In this document: one piece after another, positions 1-8,912 of the stretch
Layout: each line of letters begins with the position of its first letter
Numbering within the stretch: position 1 is the first letter of the stretch
The notes under the pieces: model-generated
Told to the model about the DNA's origin: nothing
Database searches by the model: none
The model's input: only the letters and a program-made list of their open reading frames with translations
Program-made: the position numbers and the translations under genes
Source: Palsa-504 sp963753195
GTDB lineage: Bacteria > Actinomycetota > Actinomycetes > Streptosporangiales > Streptosporangiaceae
NCBI GenBank assembly: GCA_963753195.1
Contig: CAVWBH010000003.1
Coordinates: 310,001-374,000 of the forward strand
Reading direction: 5' to 3'
Length of the DNA stretch: 64,000 nt

Positions 1-1
1 C

Positions 2-1600
2 GGCGCGGGCAAGACCACCCTGATGAACGTGCTGTACGGACTGCTGCAGCCCGACGAGGGCGAGATCCTGATCGACAGCCAAGCGGTCCGCTTCGGATCC
101 CCGAAGGATGCCATCGCGGCGGGGATCGGGATGGTGCACCAGCATTTCATGCTGGTGCCGGTGTTCACCGTGGCGGAGAACGTGACCCTCGGCATCGAGG
201 AGACCGGACTGGCCGGCCTGGCCGATCGCCGCTCGGGCTTCCTGCGTTTCCTCGCGGCCGTGTCCAAGCTCAGCGGCCTGCTTGACCGGCGCCGGACGCG
301 GCGGCAGGTGCGCGAGCTGTCGCACCGCTACGGCCTGGAGATAGACCCGGACGCGCTGGTGGAGAACCTGCCGGTGGGCATCCAGCAGCGGGTCGAGATC
401 GTCAAGGCACTGGTCAGGAACGCGACCGTGCTGATCCTCGACGAGCCGACCGCGGTGCTGACCCCGACTGAGACCGAGGACCTGTTCCGGATCATCCGCC
501 AGCTGACGGCGGGCGGCACCTCGGTCGTGTTCATCTCGCACAAGCTCAAGGAAGTCCAGGCCATCGCCGACACGATCACCGTGCTGCGGCGTGGCGCGGT
601 GGTCGGCGAGCGGTCACCGTCGGCCACCGAAGACGAGCTCGCCGCCCTGATGGTCGGCCGGAACGTGCAGCTGCGGGTCAGCAAGGAGGAGGCCACGCCC
701 GGCGAGGTGGTCCTGGACGTGTCCGACCTGACGGTGGCCGACGAGACCGGCCGGGTCTGGGTGGACGGGATGTCCTTCCAGGTCCGGGCGGGAGAGATCC
801 TGGGCGTGGCCGGGGTGCAGGGCAACGGGCAGACCGAGCTGTGCGAGGCGCTGATGGGACTGCGGCCCACCGCCGCGGGGCGCGTCAGACTGGGCGGCCG
901 GGACCTGACCCGCGCCACGCCGGCCCAGCGGCTCCGGGCCGGCGTGGCCTATATTCCTGAGGACCGGCAGGAAGACGGGCTGATCGGCGACTTCTCGGTG
1001 GCCGACAACATGGTGCTGGACCAGTACAACCAGCCGCCGTTCGCGTCGGGGATCAGGCTCAACCTCAGCGCGGTGGCCAGCCGGGCGGCCGAGCTGGTCG
1101 GTGAATTCGACGTCCGGACCAGCTCGGCGGCCACGCCGGTGGGCACGCTGTCCGGCGGCAACCAGCAGAAGGTGATCCTGGCCCGGGAGCTCGGGCAAGA
1201 GCACAAGGTGCTCGTGGCCAGCCAGCCGACCCGCGGGCTGGACGTGGGCTCGATCGAGTTCGTGCACCGGCGCATCGTCGAGCAACGCGATCACGGCGTG
1301 GCGGTGCTGATCGTCTCGGCGGAACTCGACGAGATCTACGCGCTGGCGGACCGGATCGCGGTCATGTACGAAGGGCAGATCACCGGGTTCCGGCCGCCCA
1401 CCGTACCGGCCGAGGAACTCGGGCGGCTGATGGCAGGCGGCAGCGACACGGGCCTGGCGCGGAGCGATGGAGAGCCAGGCGGGGCCGCCGGGCCAGCGCC
1501 GGAAACGCCAGCACCGGAAACGCCAGCACCGGAAACGCCAGCACCGGGAACGCCAGCACCGGGAACGACCGGAGCGGGAGCACCGGGAGCGGGTGAATGA
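2..1600 (+). CDS. Nucleoside/simple-sugar ABC transporter, ATP-binding protein (5' truncated)
   Basis: Energises import by a BmpA-type (nucleoside/lipoprotein-dependent) ABC importer at the cytoplasmic membrane. The window edge cuts the gene: the frame is open from base 2 and the first residues are GAGKTTLMN, the end of the first Walker A, so about 35-40 N-terminal residues are missing. Two ABC modules are fused as in the RbsA/YufO family: the first has an ILDEPTAVLTP Walker B and an 'ISHKLKEV' switch; the second has GVQGNGQTEL, the signature LSGGNQQKV and ASQPTRGLD. The C-terminus ends in a five-unit 15-bp in-frame repeat giving APETP/APGTP, unusual for the family. The stop overlaps the next start by ATGA, so it is translationally coupled to the permeases. 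Assignment to nucleosides rather than sugars is inferred from the permease types. Confidence 0.93.
   Translation, partial: GAGKTTLMNVLYGLLQPDEGEILIDSQAVRFGSPKDAIAAGIGMVHQHFMLVPVFTVAENVTLGIEETGLAGLADRRSGFLRFLAAVSKLSGLLDRRRTRRQVRELSHRYGLEIDPDALVENLPVGIQQRVEIVKALVRNATVLILDEPTAVLTPTETEDLFRIIRQLTAGGTSVVFISHKLKEVQAIADTITVLRRGAVVGERSPSATEDELAALMVGRNVQLRVSKEEATPGEVVLDVSDLTVADETGRVWVDGMSFQVRAGEILGVAGVQGNGQTELCEALMGLRPTAAGRVRLGGRDLTRATPAQRLRAGVAYIPEDRQEDGLIGDFSVADNMVLDQYNQPPFASGIRLNLSAVASRAAELVGEFDVRTSSAATPVGTLSGGNQQKVILARELGQEHKVLVASQPTRGLDVGSIEFVHRRIVEQRDHGVAVLIVSAELDEIYALADRIAVMYEGQITGFRPPTVPAEELGRLMAGGSDTGLARSDGEPGGAAGPAPETPAPETPAPETPAPGTPAPGTTGAGAPGAGE
1499..1573 (+). repeat. 15-bp in-frame tandem repeat, 5 units
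   Basis: Unit ccggaaacgccagca begins at 1499, 1514 and 1529; the fourth and fifth units (1544, 1559) carry ccggga and later changes. It encodes a Pro/Ala/Thr-rich tail just before the stop of the ATPase gene. Confidence 0.9.
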
Positions 1601-2988
1601 GCGAGCAGACGCCCCCACCCGATCCGGCGGAGCCGGGCCCGCCTTCGCCGGAGCCGGCCGAGGCGCTGGCCGAGGTGGCCGCGTCCTCTCCGGAGAACCC
1701 CGAGCAGCCGGTGGGCCCGGCGGAGGGGGGCTGGAGCCCGGGCCAGCGGGCGCGGGTCATCCGGAACGCCCTGATGGAGGGCAACTCGTTCACCGTCACG
1801 GTGCTGGCCATCGTGACCGCGCTGGTGGTGGGCGGGCTGATCAACGCGTTCAGCAACACCACCGTACTGCACGCCTGGGCAAACCTGTTCTCGGCACCGG
1901 GCCACGCGTTCGCGGCGGCCTGGGACACCGCCGCGGGCGCTTACGTGGAGCTGTTCGAGGGCTCGGTCTTCAGCCCGCACACGGTCTCGGCGCTGTTCCA
2001 GCAGGCCTCCGTCGGCACGGCCGTCCACAACGGCTACCTCAGCGCGGTGTTCTACCCGCTGTCCGAGACATGCGTGCAGGCCACGCCGCTGATCCTGGCT
2101 GGGCTGGCGGTCGCGCTGCCCTACCAGGCGGGCCTGTTCAACATCGGCGGGCAGAGCCAGTTCATCGGCGGCGCGATCGTCGCGACCTACCTGGGCTACG
2201 GCATCAGCATGCCGGTCGTCATCCACGTGGTGGTGTGCGTGATCGGCAGCTTCGTGGGCGGTGCGGCGCTCGGCTGGCTGGTTGGCGAGCTCAAGGCGCG
2301 AACGGGCGCGCACGAGGTCATCGTCACGATCATGCTCAACTACATCATGGCCTATTTCCTGGCCTACCTGCTCTCCTACCACTACCTGCTGCAGGCCCCT
2401 GGCACTCCCAACCCGATCACCCTGGCCATCGCATCCAACGCGCACCTGCCGCTGCTGTTCGGCACGCACCTGCGCATCAACGTGGGCTTCCTGATCGCGC
2501 TGGCCTGCGCCGCGGCCATCTGGTGGCTGCTGGCCCGCACGACCACCGGGTTCGAGTTCCGCAGCATCGGCAAGAACCCGAACGCGGCGCGGGTCGCGGG
2601 CATGAACGTGGAGCGGAGCTGGGTCATGGCCATGCTGATCGCCGGGGGCTTGGCCGGCCTGGCCGCATCGACCGTCATCCAGGGCACCGACTTCACTCTC
2701 AACAACCAGAGCTTCGGGACCTACGGCATCGACGCCATCACGGTGGCGCTGCTCGGCCGGGGCAAGCCGCTCGGCGTGGTGCTCGCCGGACTGCTGTTCG
2801 GGGCGCTGCACGCCGGGGCGCCGCTCATGCAGGCCGCCACCGGCACACCGGTGGACATGGTTGAGGTACTGCAAGCCATCATCGTCTTGTTCGTCGCGGC
2901 GCCACCGCTGATCCGGTCCGTGTACCGGCTGCGAAAGGCGGGGGGCGGCGGCACCGGCCTGACGCTATCCACGGGGTGGAGCTCATGA
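1597..2988 (+). CDS. BmpA-type ABC transporter permease 1
   Basis: Inner-membrane permease of the same importer (BPD_transp_2 family, NupP/YufP-like). The first ~65 residues are hydrophilic and Pro/Glu-rich, followed by a first membrane segment (TVLAIVTALVVGGLINAF) and several more; the family core is visible as GLFNIGGQSQFIGGA, then HEVIVTIMLNYI and GKNPNAARVAGMN, typical of nucleoside permeases. At 463 aa it is longer than usual because of the N-terminal extension. It starts in a 4-bp overlap with the ATPase stop and overlaps the second permease start, so the three are one transcriptional unit. The substrate is inferred to be nucleosides; the binding lipoprotein is not in the window. Confidence 0.92.
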   Translation: MSEQTPPPDPAEPGPPSPEPAEALAEVAASSPENPEQPVGPAEGGWSPGQRARVIRNALMEGNSFTVTVLAIVTALVVGGLINAFSNTTVLHAWANLFSAPGHAFAAAWDTAAGAYVELFEGSVFSPHTVSALFQQASVGTAVHNGYLSAVFYPLSETCVQATPLILAGLAVALPYQAGLFNIGGQSQFIGGAIVATYLGYGISMPVVIHVVVCVIGSFVGGAALGWLVGELKARTGAHEVIVTIMLNYIMAYFLAYLLSYHYLLQAPGTPNPITLAIASNAHLPLLFGTHLRINVGFLIALACAAAIWWLLARTTTGFEFRSIGKNPNAARVAGMNVERSWVMAMLIAGGLAGLAASTVIQGTDFTLNNQSFGTYGIDAITVALLGRGKPLGVVLAGLLFGALHAGAPLMQAATGTPVDMVEVLQAIIVLFVAAPPLIRSVYRLRKAGGGGTGLTLSTGWSS

Positions 2989-4274
2989 CGATCACCGAGC
3001 GTGTCCCCACGATGCTGAGGGACGGCGCCGCCCCGGTCAGCGCCGTCCGGCGGTGGCTGGCGCCCGCGACCTTCCTGGCCTTCGGGCTCATCGACATCTT
3101 CGTGTTCGGGCTGTTCTCTCACCACGGCGACGCGACGTTCGCGTTCTCCCAGCCGTTCGCCAAGGTGACCGTGCCGAACCTGACCCTGCCCGCCGCCCTG
3201 ACCTGTTACGTCTGCGGTGCGATATCGATCGCGATTGCCGTGGTGCGCGCGTTCGTGCCCTTGGGCACGGGGCTGCGCCGGACCGCCGTGGCGGTGGTCT
3301 CGTTCCTGCTCGTGGTCTCGCTGCTGTGCTGGGCCGACGCCGGGCAGGGCACCGCGTTCAACATCGTGAACCTGCTGCAGGGCACGCTGGCCGGGTCGAT
3401 CCCGATCATGCTCGGCGCGCTGACCGGCGTGGTGTGCTCCCGGTCCGGGGTGATCAACATCGCCATCGAGGGCCAGCTGCTGCTCGGCGCGTTCACCGCC
3501 GCGATCGTGGCCAGCGGCACCGGCTCCCTGTGGCTGGGCCTGGTCAGCGGCGCCCTGGCCGGCTCCCTGGTCGGCGCGCTGCTCGCGGGGTTCGCCATCG
3601 GCTACCTGGTTAATCAGGTCGTCCTCGGGGTGGTCATCAACACGCTGATCCTCGGCCTGACCGGCTACCTGTACGACGACCTGATGATCCCCTACCAGGA
3701 CACGCTGAACTCGCCGGCCACGTTCTCCGCCATCAAGCTCCCGCTGCTCGGCGACATCCCCATCCTCGGCCCGGTCTTCTTCGACTCGACGGTCTTCCTG
3801 TACCTGACCTACGTCGCGCTGGCCGGGGTCCAGGTAGGCCTGTTCTCCACCCGGTGGGGGCTGCGCACCCGGGCCATCGGCGAACATCCCGTCGCGGCCG
3901 ACACGGTAGGCATCCAGGTCACCGCGATGAGGTACCGCAACGTGATCGCGGCCGGGCTCATCGCCGGGATCGGCGGGGCCTACTTCACGATCGGCTCGGT
4001 CGGCTCGTTCGGCAAGGGCATGTCCTCCGGTGAGGGCTACATCGCGCTGGCCGCCATGCTCTTCGGGCGGTACAACCCGTTCGGCGCGATCGCGGCCGCA
4101 TTGCTGTTCGGTTTCACCACGCAGCTGCAGTCGATCATGTCCACCCTCAACACGCCGATCCAGTCCAACCTGCTGCTGATGGCCCCCTACATCGTCACGA
4201 TCATCGTGCTGGCCGGGCTGGTCGGCAAGGTCCGCGGTCCCAGGGCCGAGGGCATCCCCTACATCAAGGCATGA
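2985..4274 (+). CDS. BmpA-type ABC transporter permease 2
   Basis: Second permease of the importer (NupQ/YufQ-like). Multiple hydrophobic spans, the conserved GVINIAIEGQLLLGAF motif near residue 155 and TRAIGEHPVAADTVGI in the cytoplasmic loop identify the family. I choose ATG 2985, which overlaps the upstream stop as ATGA exactly like the first gene pair and has GGTGGAG just upstream; an in-frame GTG at 2976 is possible. Forms the heteromeric membrane pore with permease 1. A small hairpin follows the stop. Confidence 0.92.
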   Translation: MTITERVPTMLRDGAAPVSAVRRWLAPATFLAFGLIDIFVFGLFSHHGDATFAFSQPFAKVTVPNLTLPAALTCYVCGAISIAIAVVRAFVPLGTGLRRTAVAVVSFLLVVSLLCWADAGQGTAFNIVNLLQGTLAGSIPIMLGALTGVVCSRSGVINIAIEGQLLLGAFTAAIVASGTGSLWLGLVSGALAGSLVGALLAGFAIGYLVNQVVLGVVINTLILGLTGYLYDDLMIPYQDTLNSPATFSAIKLPLLGDIPILGPVFFDSTVFLYLTYVALAGVQVGLFSTRWGLRTRAIGEHPVAADTVGIQVTAMRYRNVIAAGLIAGIGGAYFTIGSVGSFGKGMSSGEGYIALAAMLFGRYNPFGAIAAALLFGFTTQLQSIMSTLNTPIQSNLLLMAPYIVTIIVLAGLVGKVRGPRAEGIPYIKA

Positions 4275-4280
4275 TCACCG

Positions 4281-4298
4281 GCCCCGGTTTAGCGGGGC
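4281..4298 (+). terminator. Small hairpin after the transporter operon
   Basis: gccccg (4281-4286) pairs with cggggc (4293-4298) around gtttag, 6 bp after the permease stop. No T-run follows, and the next gene starts only 36 bp on, so it may attenuate rather than end transcription. Confidence 0.35.
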
Positions 4299-4333
4299 GT
4301 GGGTTGCTGGTGAGGGAAGGGCGGGTGAGGTAG

Positions 4334-6064
4334 GTGGCGAGTGAGGCTGAGCTCCGGGCCGCGGTCGAGGCCTGGATCGCGGATGACCCCGACGCGCGGG
4401 ACCGGGCCGAGCTGCGGGCGCTGGCGGGCCGGGCTTATCCGCCCGCGGGAACCGGTACGGGCGCGGCGGCGGCGGATGACGGGGCGCTCGCGGAGTTGCG
4501 GGACCGGTTTGCCGGGCGGCTGGAGTTCGGGACGGCCGGGCTGCGCGGTGTCATCGCCGCAGGCCCGAACCGGATGAACCGTGCCGTGGTCAGAGCCGCC
4601 ACCGCCGCGGTCGCGGGCTGGCTGCTCGGCTCGGCGGGCGCCGGGGAGACGGTCAGCGTGGTGGTCGGCGGCGACGCCCGGCACCGGTCAGCGGAGTTCG
4701 CCGACGAGGCGGCCCGGGTGCTGGCGGCGGCGGGTGTCGTGGTGCACATGCTGCCGCCGTCCGGACCTACTCCCCTGCTCGCCTTCGCGGTCCGGCACCT
4801 GTCCGCGTCGGCCGGGGTGATGATCACCGCAAGCCACAACCCGCCCGCGGACAACGGGTACAAGCTGTACCTCAGCGACGGGGCCCAGGTCATCCCGCCC
4901 GTCGACGCCGAGATCGAGACCCGGATCGCGGGCCTCGGGCCGCTGTCGCAGATCCCCGTCGCGGACGCGGACAGCCCGCTCATCACCCGGCACGGCGACG
5001 AGGTAGCCGGAGCCTATCTCGACGCCATCACCGCCGCCGGAGCCGCCCGGCGCCGGGCCGGTTTGACCGTCGTCTACACACCGATGCACGGGGTGGCCGG
5101 CGGCCTGATGCTGGCGGCCATGCGCCGGTCCGGCTTCGCGCCGCCGCACGTGGTGGCGGCACAGGCCGAGCCTGACCCGGACTTTCCGACCGTGGCGTTT
5201 CCCAACCCCGAGGAGCCCGGGGCTCTCGACCTGGCCCTGGCCGACGCGCAGCGACTCGGCGCCGACCTCGTACTGGCCAGCGACCCGGACGGGGACCGGC
5301 TGGCCGTGGCCGTACCGGGCCCGGAGGGCACCTGGCGCACACTGACCGGAGACCAGGTCGGCGCCCTGCTCGGCGCCAGCGCCCTGGCGCGGACGGCGGG
5401 CGACGCCGCCCCGGAGAACCGGCTGGTGGCATCGACGATCGTCTCCGCCACGCTGCTGGCCAAGATCACCGCCGCGGCAGGAGCCCGGTACGCCGAGACG
5501 CTGACCGGATTCAAGTGGATCGTGCGGGCGGCTGATCACCTGCCGGGGACGCGCTTCATCTTCGGCTACGAGGAGGCGCTCGGGTACGCCGTCGGCGACG
5601 TGGTGCGCGACAAGGACGGCATCGGCGCCGCGCTGGCCATGCTCGCGGTGGCCGCCGAGGCTAAGGCCACGGGGCGTTCGGTGCTGGACCGCTACGACGA
5701 ACTGGAGACGGCGCACGGTGTGCACCTGACGTCCCAGGTGACGCTGCGCACCGCCGACCAGGCTCGGGTCATGCGCCGGCTCCGGGCCGAGCCCCCGGCC
5801 GAGCTCGGCGGCCAGCGGGTGATCGCTGTGGTGGACCTAGCGGGCGGAGCGGCCAGCGCGCTGCCGAGGGCGGACGTGCTGATCTTCCGGCTGACCGGTG
5901 CCCGGGTGGTGCTGCGGCCGAGCGGCACCGAGCCGAAAATCAAGTGCTACATCGAGGTGGTGGAGCCGCTGGCCGGGCGGTCGCTGCCGGGCGCCCGGCA
6001 GGCGGCCGCCGGGCGGCTCGCTCCGCTGCGGCACGCGCTGGAGGTCATGCTGGCCGGGGGGTGA
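4334..6064 (+). CDS. Phosphomannomutase/phosphoglucomutase-family protein
   Basis: Alpha-D-phosphohexomutase family enzyme, moving phosphate between C1 and C6 (or C5 for pentoses) of a sugar phosphate in the cytosol. The phosphoserine loop ITASHNPPADNGYK is near residue 163, the Mg-binding DPDGDR near 316, sugar-binding GYEEALGYAVGD near 410, and the phosphate-binding RPSGTEPKIK near 531, so all four active-site loops are intact. Length 576 aa is normal for the larger PgcA-type subgroup. GTG start with GGTGAGG upstream. It follows the nucleoside transporter by 59 bp in the same direction. In related actinomycetes such mutases lie in nucleoside-catabolism clusters, so a phosphopentomutase-like role is plausible but not shown. 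Confidence 0.92.
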   Translation: MASEAELRAAVEAWIADDPDARDRAELRALAGRAYPPAGTGTGAAAADDGALAELRDRFAGRLEFGTAGLRGVIAAGPNRMNRAVVRAATAAVAGWLLGSAGAGETVSVVVGGDARHRSAEFADEAARVLAAAGVVVHMLPPSGPTPLLAFAVRHLSASAGVMITASHNPPADNGYKLYLSDGAQVIPPVDAEIETRIAGLGPLSQIPVADADSPLITRHGDEVAGAYLDAITAAGAARRRAGLTVVYTPMHGVAGGLMLAAMRRSGFAPPHVVAAQAEPDPDFPTVAFPNPEEPGALDLALADAQRLGADLVLASDPDGDRLAVAVPGPEGTWRTLTGDQVGALLGASALARTAGDAAPENRLVASTIVSATLLAKITAAAGARYAETLTGFKWIVRAADHLPGTRFIFGYEEALGYAVGDVVRDKDGIGAALAMLAVAAEAKATGRSVLDRYDELETAHGVHLTSQVTLRTADQARVMRRLRAEPPAELGGQRVIAVVDLAGGAASALPRADVLIFRLTGARVVLRPSGTEPKIKCYIEVVEPLAGRSLPGARQAAAGRLAPLRHALEVMLAGG

Positions 6065-6098
6065 CGGCCCGGGCGTGACGGCCCGGGGTGCGGCTGAC

Positions 6099-6115
6099 GG
6101 CCCGGGCGCCGGGCC
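6099..6115. terminator. Convergent-gene terminator hairpin
   Basis: ggcccgg (6099-6105), loop gcg, ccgggcc (6109-6115): a perfect 7-bp GC stem between the convergent mutase and ribF genes, within a short run of repeated tgacggcccggg. No T-run, as is common in actinomycetes. It could serve both strands. Confidence 0.6.
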
Positions 6116-6121
6116 TGCGGG

Positions 6122-7069
6122 TCAGCCGGCGGTCAGGGTGCGGGCCCGGCTGACGTCCTCGCGCATCTGGGTGACCAGGGCTTCGACTGAATCGAACCGC
6201 TCGTTGTCGCGGAGCCTGGCGGTGAATTCGATGGCGGCGTGTGTGCCGTACAGGTCCAGGTCGTCGCGGTCCAGCGCGTAAGCCTCGACGGTACGGTCGG
6301 TGCCGCCGAAGGTGGGATTGGCGCCGACCGAGATCGCGGCCGGCCAGCGGGTGGCCTCGGTCCCGTCCGGGCCCAGGCTGATCAGGGCGCCGGCGTACAC
6401 CCCGTCGGCGGGGATCGCGGTGTGCGGCGGGGTCTCGAGGTTCGCGGTCGGGAAACCCAGCGCCCGGCCGCGCTGGTGACCGCGGACCACCACGCCTTCC
6501 ACCCGGTGCGGGCGGCCGAGGGCAGTGGCCGCGCCGGCCACGTCCCCGGCGCCCAGCCGCTCCCTGATCTGGGTCGAGGACATCCGCACGCCGTCCGCGT
6601 CGAGCAGCGGCACGCCCTCGGCGGTGTAGTCGTACTTCTCGCCGAGCTGGCCGAGCAGCGGTACGTCGCCCGCGGCCCGGTGGCCGAACCGGAAGTCGTC
6701 CCCCACCACCACGGCGGCCGCGTGCAGCCGCTCGACCAGCACGGCCCGGACGAACTCATCCGGGCTCAGCCGGGAGAACTCCACACTGAACGGGAGCACG
6801 AACACCGCGTCGGCGCCCATGCCGCCCAGCAGCTCAGCCTGCCGCCGGGGGGTGGTGAGGAACGGCGGGTGCGAGCCCGGCCTGATGACCTCGTCCGGGT
6901 GCGGATCGAAGGTGATCACCACCAGCGGCAGGTTCTTGCCGCGCGCGACCTGACCGGCCCGCTCGACGACCCGCTGATGACCCCGGTGCACGCCGTCGAA
7001 CACCCCGATCGTGGCGACACAGCCAGCCCAGTCGGCCGGCACGTCGTCCAAGCCGTACCAGCGGTACAC
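6122..7069 (-). CDS. ribF: Bifunctional riboflavin kinase / FAD synthetase
   Basis: Phosphorylates riboflavin to FMN and adenylylates FMN to FAD. The N-terminal nucleotidyltransferase has TIGVFDGVHRGHQ near residue 20 and SSTQIRERLGAGDV near 160; the C-terminal riboflavin kinase barrel has RALGFPTANLE near 200. The open frame extends to 7102, but GTG 7069 gives the usual N-terminus VYRWYGLDDVP and has a strong GGAGG nine bases upstream, so I start there. About 315 aa is normal. It lies 59 bp downstream of truB at the end of the rimP-to-ribF cluster. No FMN riboswitch is visible. Confidence 0.95.
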   Translation of the reverse strand: MYRWYGLDDVPADWAGCVATIGVFDGVHRGHQRVVERAGQVARGKNLPLVVITFDPHPDEVIRPGSHPPFLTTPRRQAELLGGMGADAVFVLPFSVEFSRLSPDEFVRAVLVERLHAAAVVVGDDFRFGHRAAGDVPLLGQLGEKYDYTAEGVPLLDADGVRMSSTQIRERLGAGDVAGAATALGRPHRVEGVVVRGHQRGRALGFPTANLETPPHTAIPADGVYAGALISLGPDGTEATRWPAAISVGANPTFGGTDRTVEAYALDRDDLDLYGTHAAIEFTARLRDNERFDSVEALVTQMREDVSRARTLTAG

Positions 7070-7128
7070 GATCCCGTTCCTCCTTCGTCCTCCGGCGGCC
7101 ATTTCCGGCGGTGAGCACCAGCCTAGCG

Positions 7129-8076
7129 TCAGGCGAAGACCACCAGCGGGCGCGCCTGGCCGTCCTGTTCGGTGAGCAGCGCGACGAGCGAGCCGTCGGG
7201 CGCGTAGGCGGCGGCCGGGGCATTGCCGGCGGGGGCGTGGCCGGCGGCCGGGGCACTGCCGGCGGGGGCGTGGCCGGCGGCCGCGGCGTTGCCGGCCGGG
7301 CTGGCCGCGGGGAGGCGGGCGCCGTGGGCCAGGCGGCGGGCCTCGTCGGCGGACAGGTCGCGGCGCGGGAATCCCGCCGCGGCGGCCTCGGCCAGCGGGA
7401 TGATCTCGAACCTGTCGGCCAGCTGCTCCAGGGTTCTCGCGACCTCAAGGCCGTAACCGCCGACCCGGGTCCGGCGCAGGCGGGTGAGGTGGCCGCCGGT
7501 GCCGAGCGCGGCGCCGAGGTCGCGGGCCAGGCCGCGGATGTAGGTACCGCTCGAGCAGCGGACGGTCACGTCGACGTCGAGCTGGTCACCGGCCGGGCGC
7601 GTGGCCGTCACGGTGAACTCGTAGACGGTGACCGGCCGGGGGGCCAGCTCCGGCGCGGCGCCCGCCCGGGTCAGCCGGTAGGCGCGCTGGCCGCCGACCT
7701 TGATCGCACTGACCGAGGGAGGTACCTGGACGATGTCCCCGGTCAGGGCCCTTACCGCCGCGGCCAGGGCCGGCCCGGAGACGCTGGCGGGCGACGCGGT
7801 CGCGGTGACCTCGCCCTCGGCATCGTCGGTGCTGGTGGACTGGCCGAGCCGGATCGTGCCGTCGTAGCCCTTCTCGGTCACGGTGAGGTAGCCGAGCAGC
7901 CGGGTGGCCTTCTCCACTCCGACCACCAGGACGCCGGTAGCCATCGGGTCCAGGGTCCCGGCGTGCCCCACCCTCCGGGTGCCGGCCAGCCGCCTGATCC
8001 GCGCTACCACGTCGTGCGAGGTCATGCCGCCGGGCTTGTCCACGATGACCAGGCCGCCGGGCTGCGGTCCGGTCAT
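7129..8076 (-). CDS. truB: tRNA pseudouridine(55) synthase
   Basis: Makes pseudouridine-55 in the T-loop of tRNAs. The catalytic motif HAGTLDPMATG lies near residues 39-49, with the Asp intact; KPGGMTSHDVV opens the fold and YIRGLARDLG is also present. The start is ATG 8076, which overlaps the rbfA stop as ATGA; upstream codons to 8130 are only the rbfA acidic repeat read in another frame. An Ala/Pro/Gly-rich insert of about 30 residues, encoded by a 33-bp tandem repeat, interrupts the C-terminal PUA-like region before YAPDGSLVALL. The insert is unusual and probably an unstructured loop. Confidence 0.95.
   Translation of the reverse strand: MTGPQPGGLVIVDKPGGMTSHDVVARIRRLAGTRRVGHAGTLDPMATGVLVVGVEKATRLLGYLTVTEKGYDGTIRLGQSTSTDDAEGEVTATASPASVSGPALAAAVRALTGDIVQVPPSVSAIKVGGQRAYRLTRAGAAPELAPRPVTVYEFTVTATRPAGDQLDVDVTVRCSSGTYIRGLARDLGAALGTGGHLTRLRRTRVGGYGLEVARTLEQLADRFEIIPLAEAAAAGFPRRDLSADEARRLAHGARLPAASPAGNAAAAGHAPAGSAPAAGHAPAGNAPAAAYAPDGSLVALLTEQDGQARPLVVFA
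7214..7300 (-). repeat. 33-bp in-frame tandem repeat in truB
   Basis: Two near-identical 33-bp units (7214-7246 and 7247-7279, differing at one position) and part of a third. Each encodes 11 residues rich in Ala, Gly and Pro (HAPAGSA/HAPAGNA). Confidence 0.85.
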
Positions 8077-8552
8077 TCGCCCTCGTCGCCCTCGTCGCCC
8101 TCGTCGCCCTCGTCGTCTTCGTCGTCCCATTCGGCTTCGGCGGGCTTGCGGTAGGGGTCGGCGTCGCCGGCCGGGAGCGCGCCCTCGCGCACCCGGGCCA
8201 GCTCGGCGTCGGCGTCGCGAGCCTGGGTGACCAGCTCGTCGATCCGGTGAGCGTTCTCGGGCAGCGCGTCGGCCACGAAGGCCAGCGACGGGGTGTGCCG
8301 CAGGCCAAGCTGCCGTCCCACCTCGGACCGGATGATGCCCGTCGCGCTGGCCAGCGCCATCGCTGTGTCGGCCCGCTCCTGGTCAGACCCGTACACGGTG
8401 TAGAACACGGTGGCCTCGCGCAGGTCGTTGGTCAGCCGTGCCTCGGTGACGGTCACGAAGCCGAGCCGGGGGTCCTTGATCCGCCGCTCCAGCATCTCGG
8501 CGACGATCTGGCTGATCCGGTCGGCGAGCTTGCGTGCCCGGGGGGCATCCAT
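8073..8552 (-). CDS. rbfA: Ribosome-binding factor A
   Basis: Late 30S maturation factor binding 16S rRNA near its 5' helix, needed for cold growth in other bacteria. The KH-like fold is recognised from RISQIVAEMLERRIKDPRLGFVTVTEA near residues 12-40 and the later YGSDQERAD region. The protein ends in an acidic tail DDEDDEGDEGDEGDEGE from a 9-bp repeat (8079-8114). Its stop overlaps truB's start by 4 bp and it begins 6 bp after the DUF503 gene, so the three are co-transcribed. Confidence 0.95.
   Translation of the reverse strand: MDAPRARKLADRISQIVAEMLERRIKDPRLGFVTVTEARLTNDLREATVFYTVYGSDQERADTAMALASATGIIRSEVGRQLGLRHTPSLAFVADALPENAHRIDELVTQARDADAELARVREGALPAGDADPYRKPAEAEWDDEDDEGDEGDEGDEGE
8079..8114 (-). 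repeat. 9-bp in-frame tandem repeat in rbfA
   Basis: Unit gccctcgtc (plus strand) is repeated four times and encodes EGD triplets at the RbfA C-terminus, next to the overlapping truB start. Confidence 0.8.
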
Positions 8553-8558
8553 GCTCCG

Positions 8559-8855
8559 TCACTCCTCCTCGTTGAACAGCCGCTGCCGGGCCGACAGCAG
8601 CTCGATCTCAGGGTGCCCGGCCACCAGGCGCTCGCACTCATCCAGCACGCTGGTCGCGTTGGCGGCCGTCGCGGACACCACCGCCACGCCGATCTCAGCG
8701 CGCCGGTGGAGATCCAGGTGCCCGGTTTCGGCCACCGCCACGCCCGGGTAGCAACGGCGCAGCTCGGCGACGAGCGGCCGGACGACGGCACGTTTCGCCT
8801 TCAGCGAGTGCACGTCGCCCAGCAGCACGTCTAGCGTCAGCGCCGCAACATACAC
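8559..8855 (-). CDS. DUF503 (YlxP-family) protein
   Basis: Small conserved protein of 98 aa, matching the family from end to end: MYVAALTLDVLLGDVHSLK at the start and the RRAEIGVAVVSA strand in the middle. YlxP-like proteins lie between infB and rbfA in many Gram-positives. Their molecular role is unsettled; a part in ribosome assembly or RNA metabolism is inferred from this conserved position only. Confidence 0.9.
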   Translation of the reverse strand: MYVAALTLDVLLGDVHSLKAKRAVVRPLVAELRRCYPGVAVAETGHLDLHRRAEIGVAVVSATAANATSVLDECERLVAGHPEIELLSARQRLFNEEE

Positions 8856-8912
8856 GGTGCTCTGCCCTCCGGCCTTCGTCCGTTCTGCCGTTGGCCTGGG
8901 CCCGGCAGATGG

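Noticed and set aside
7070..7128. FMN riboswitch before ribF
   Set aside because: The 59-bp gap is too short and lacks the RFN core.
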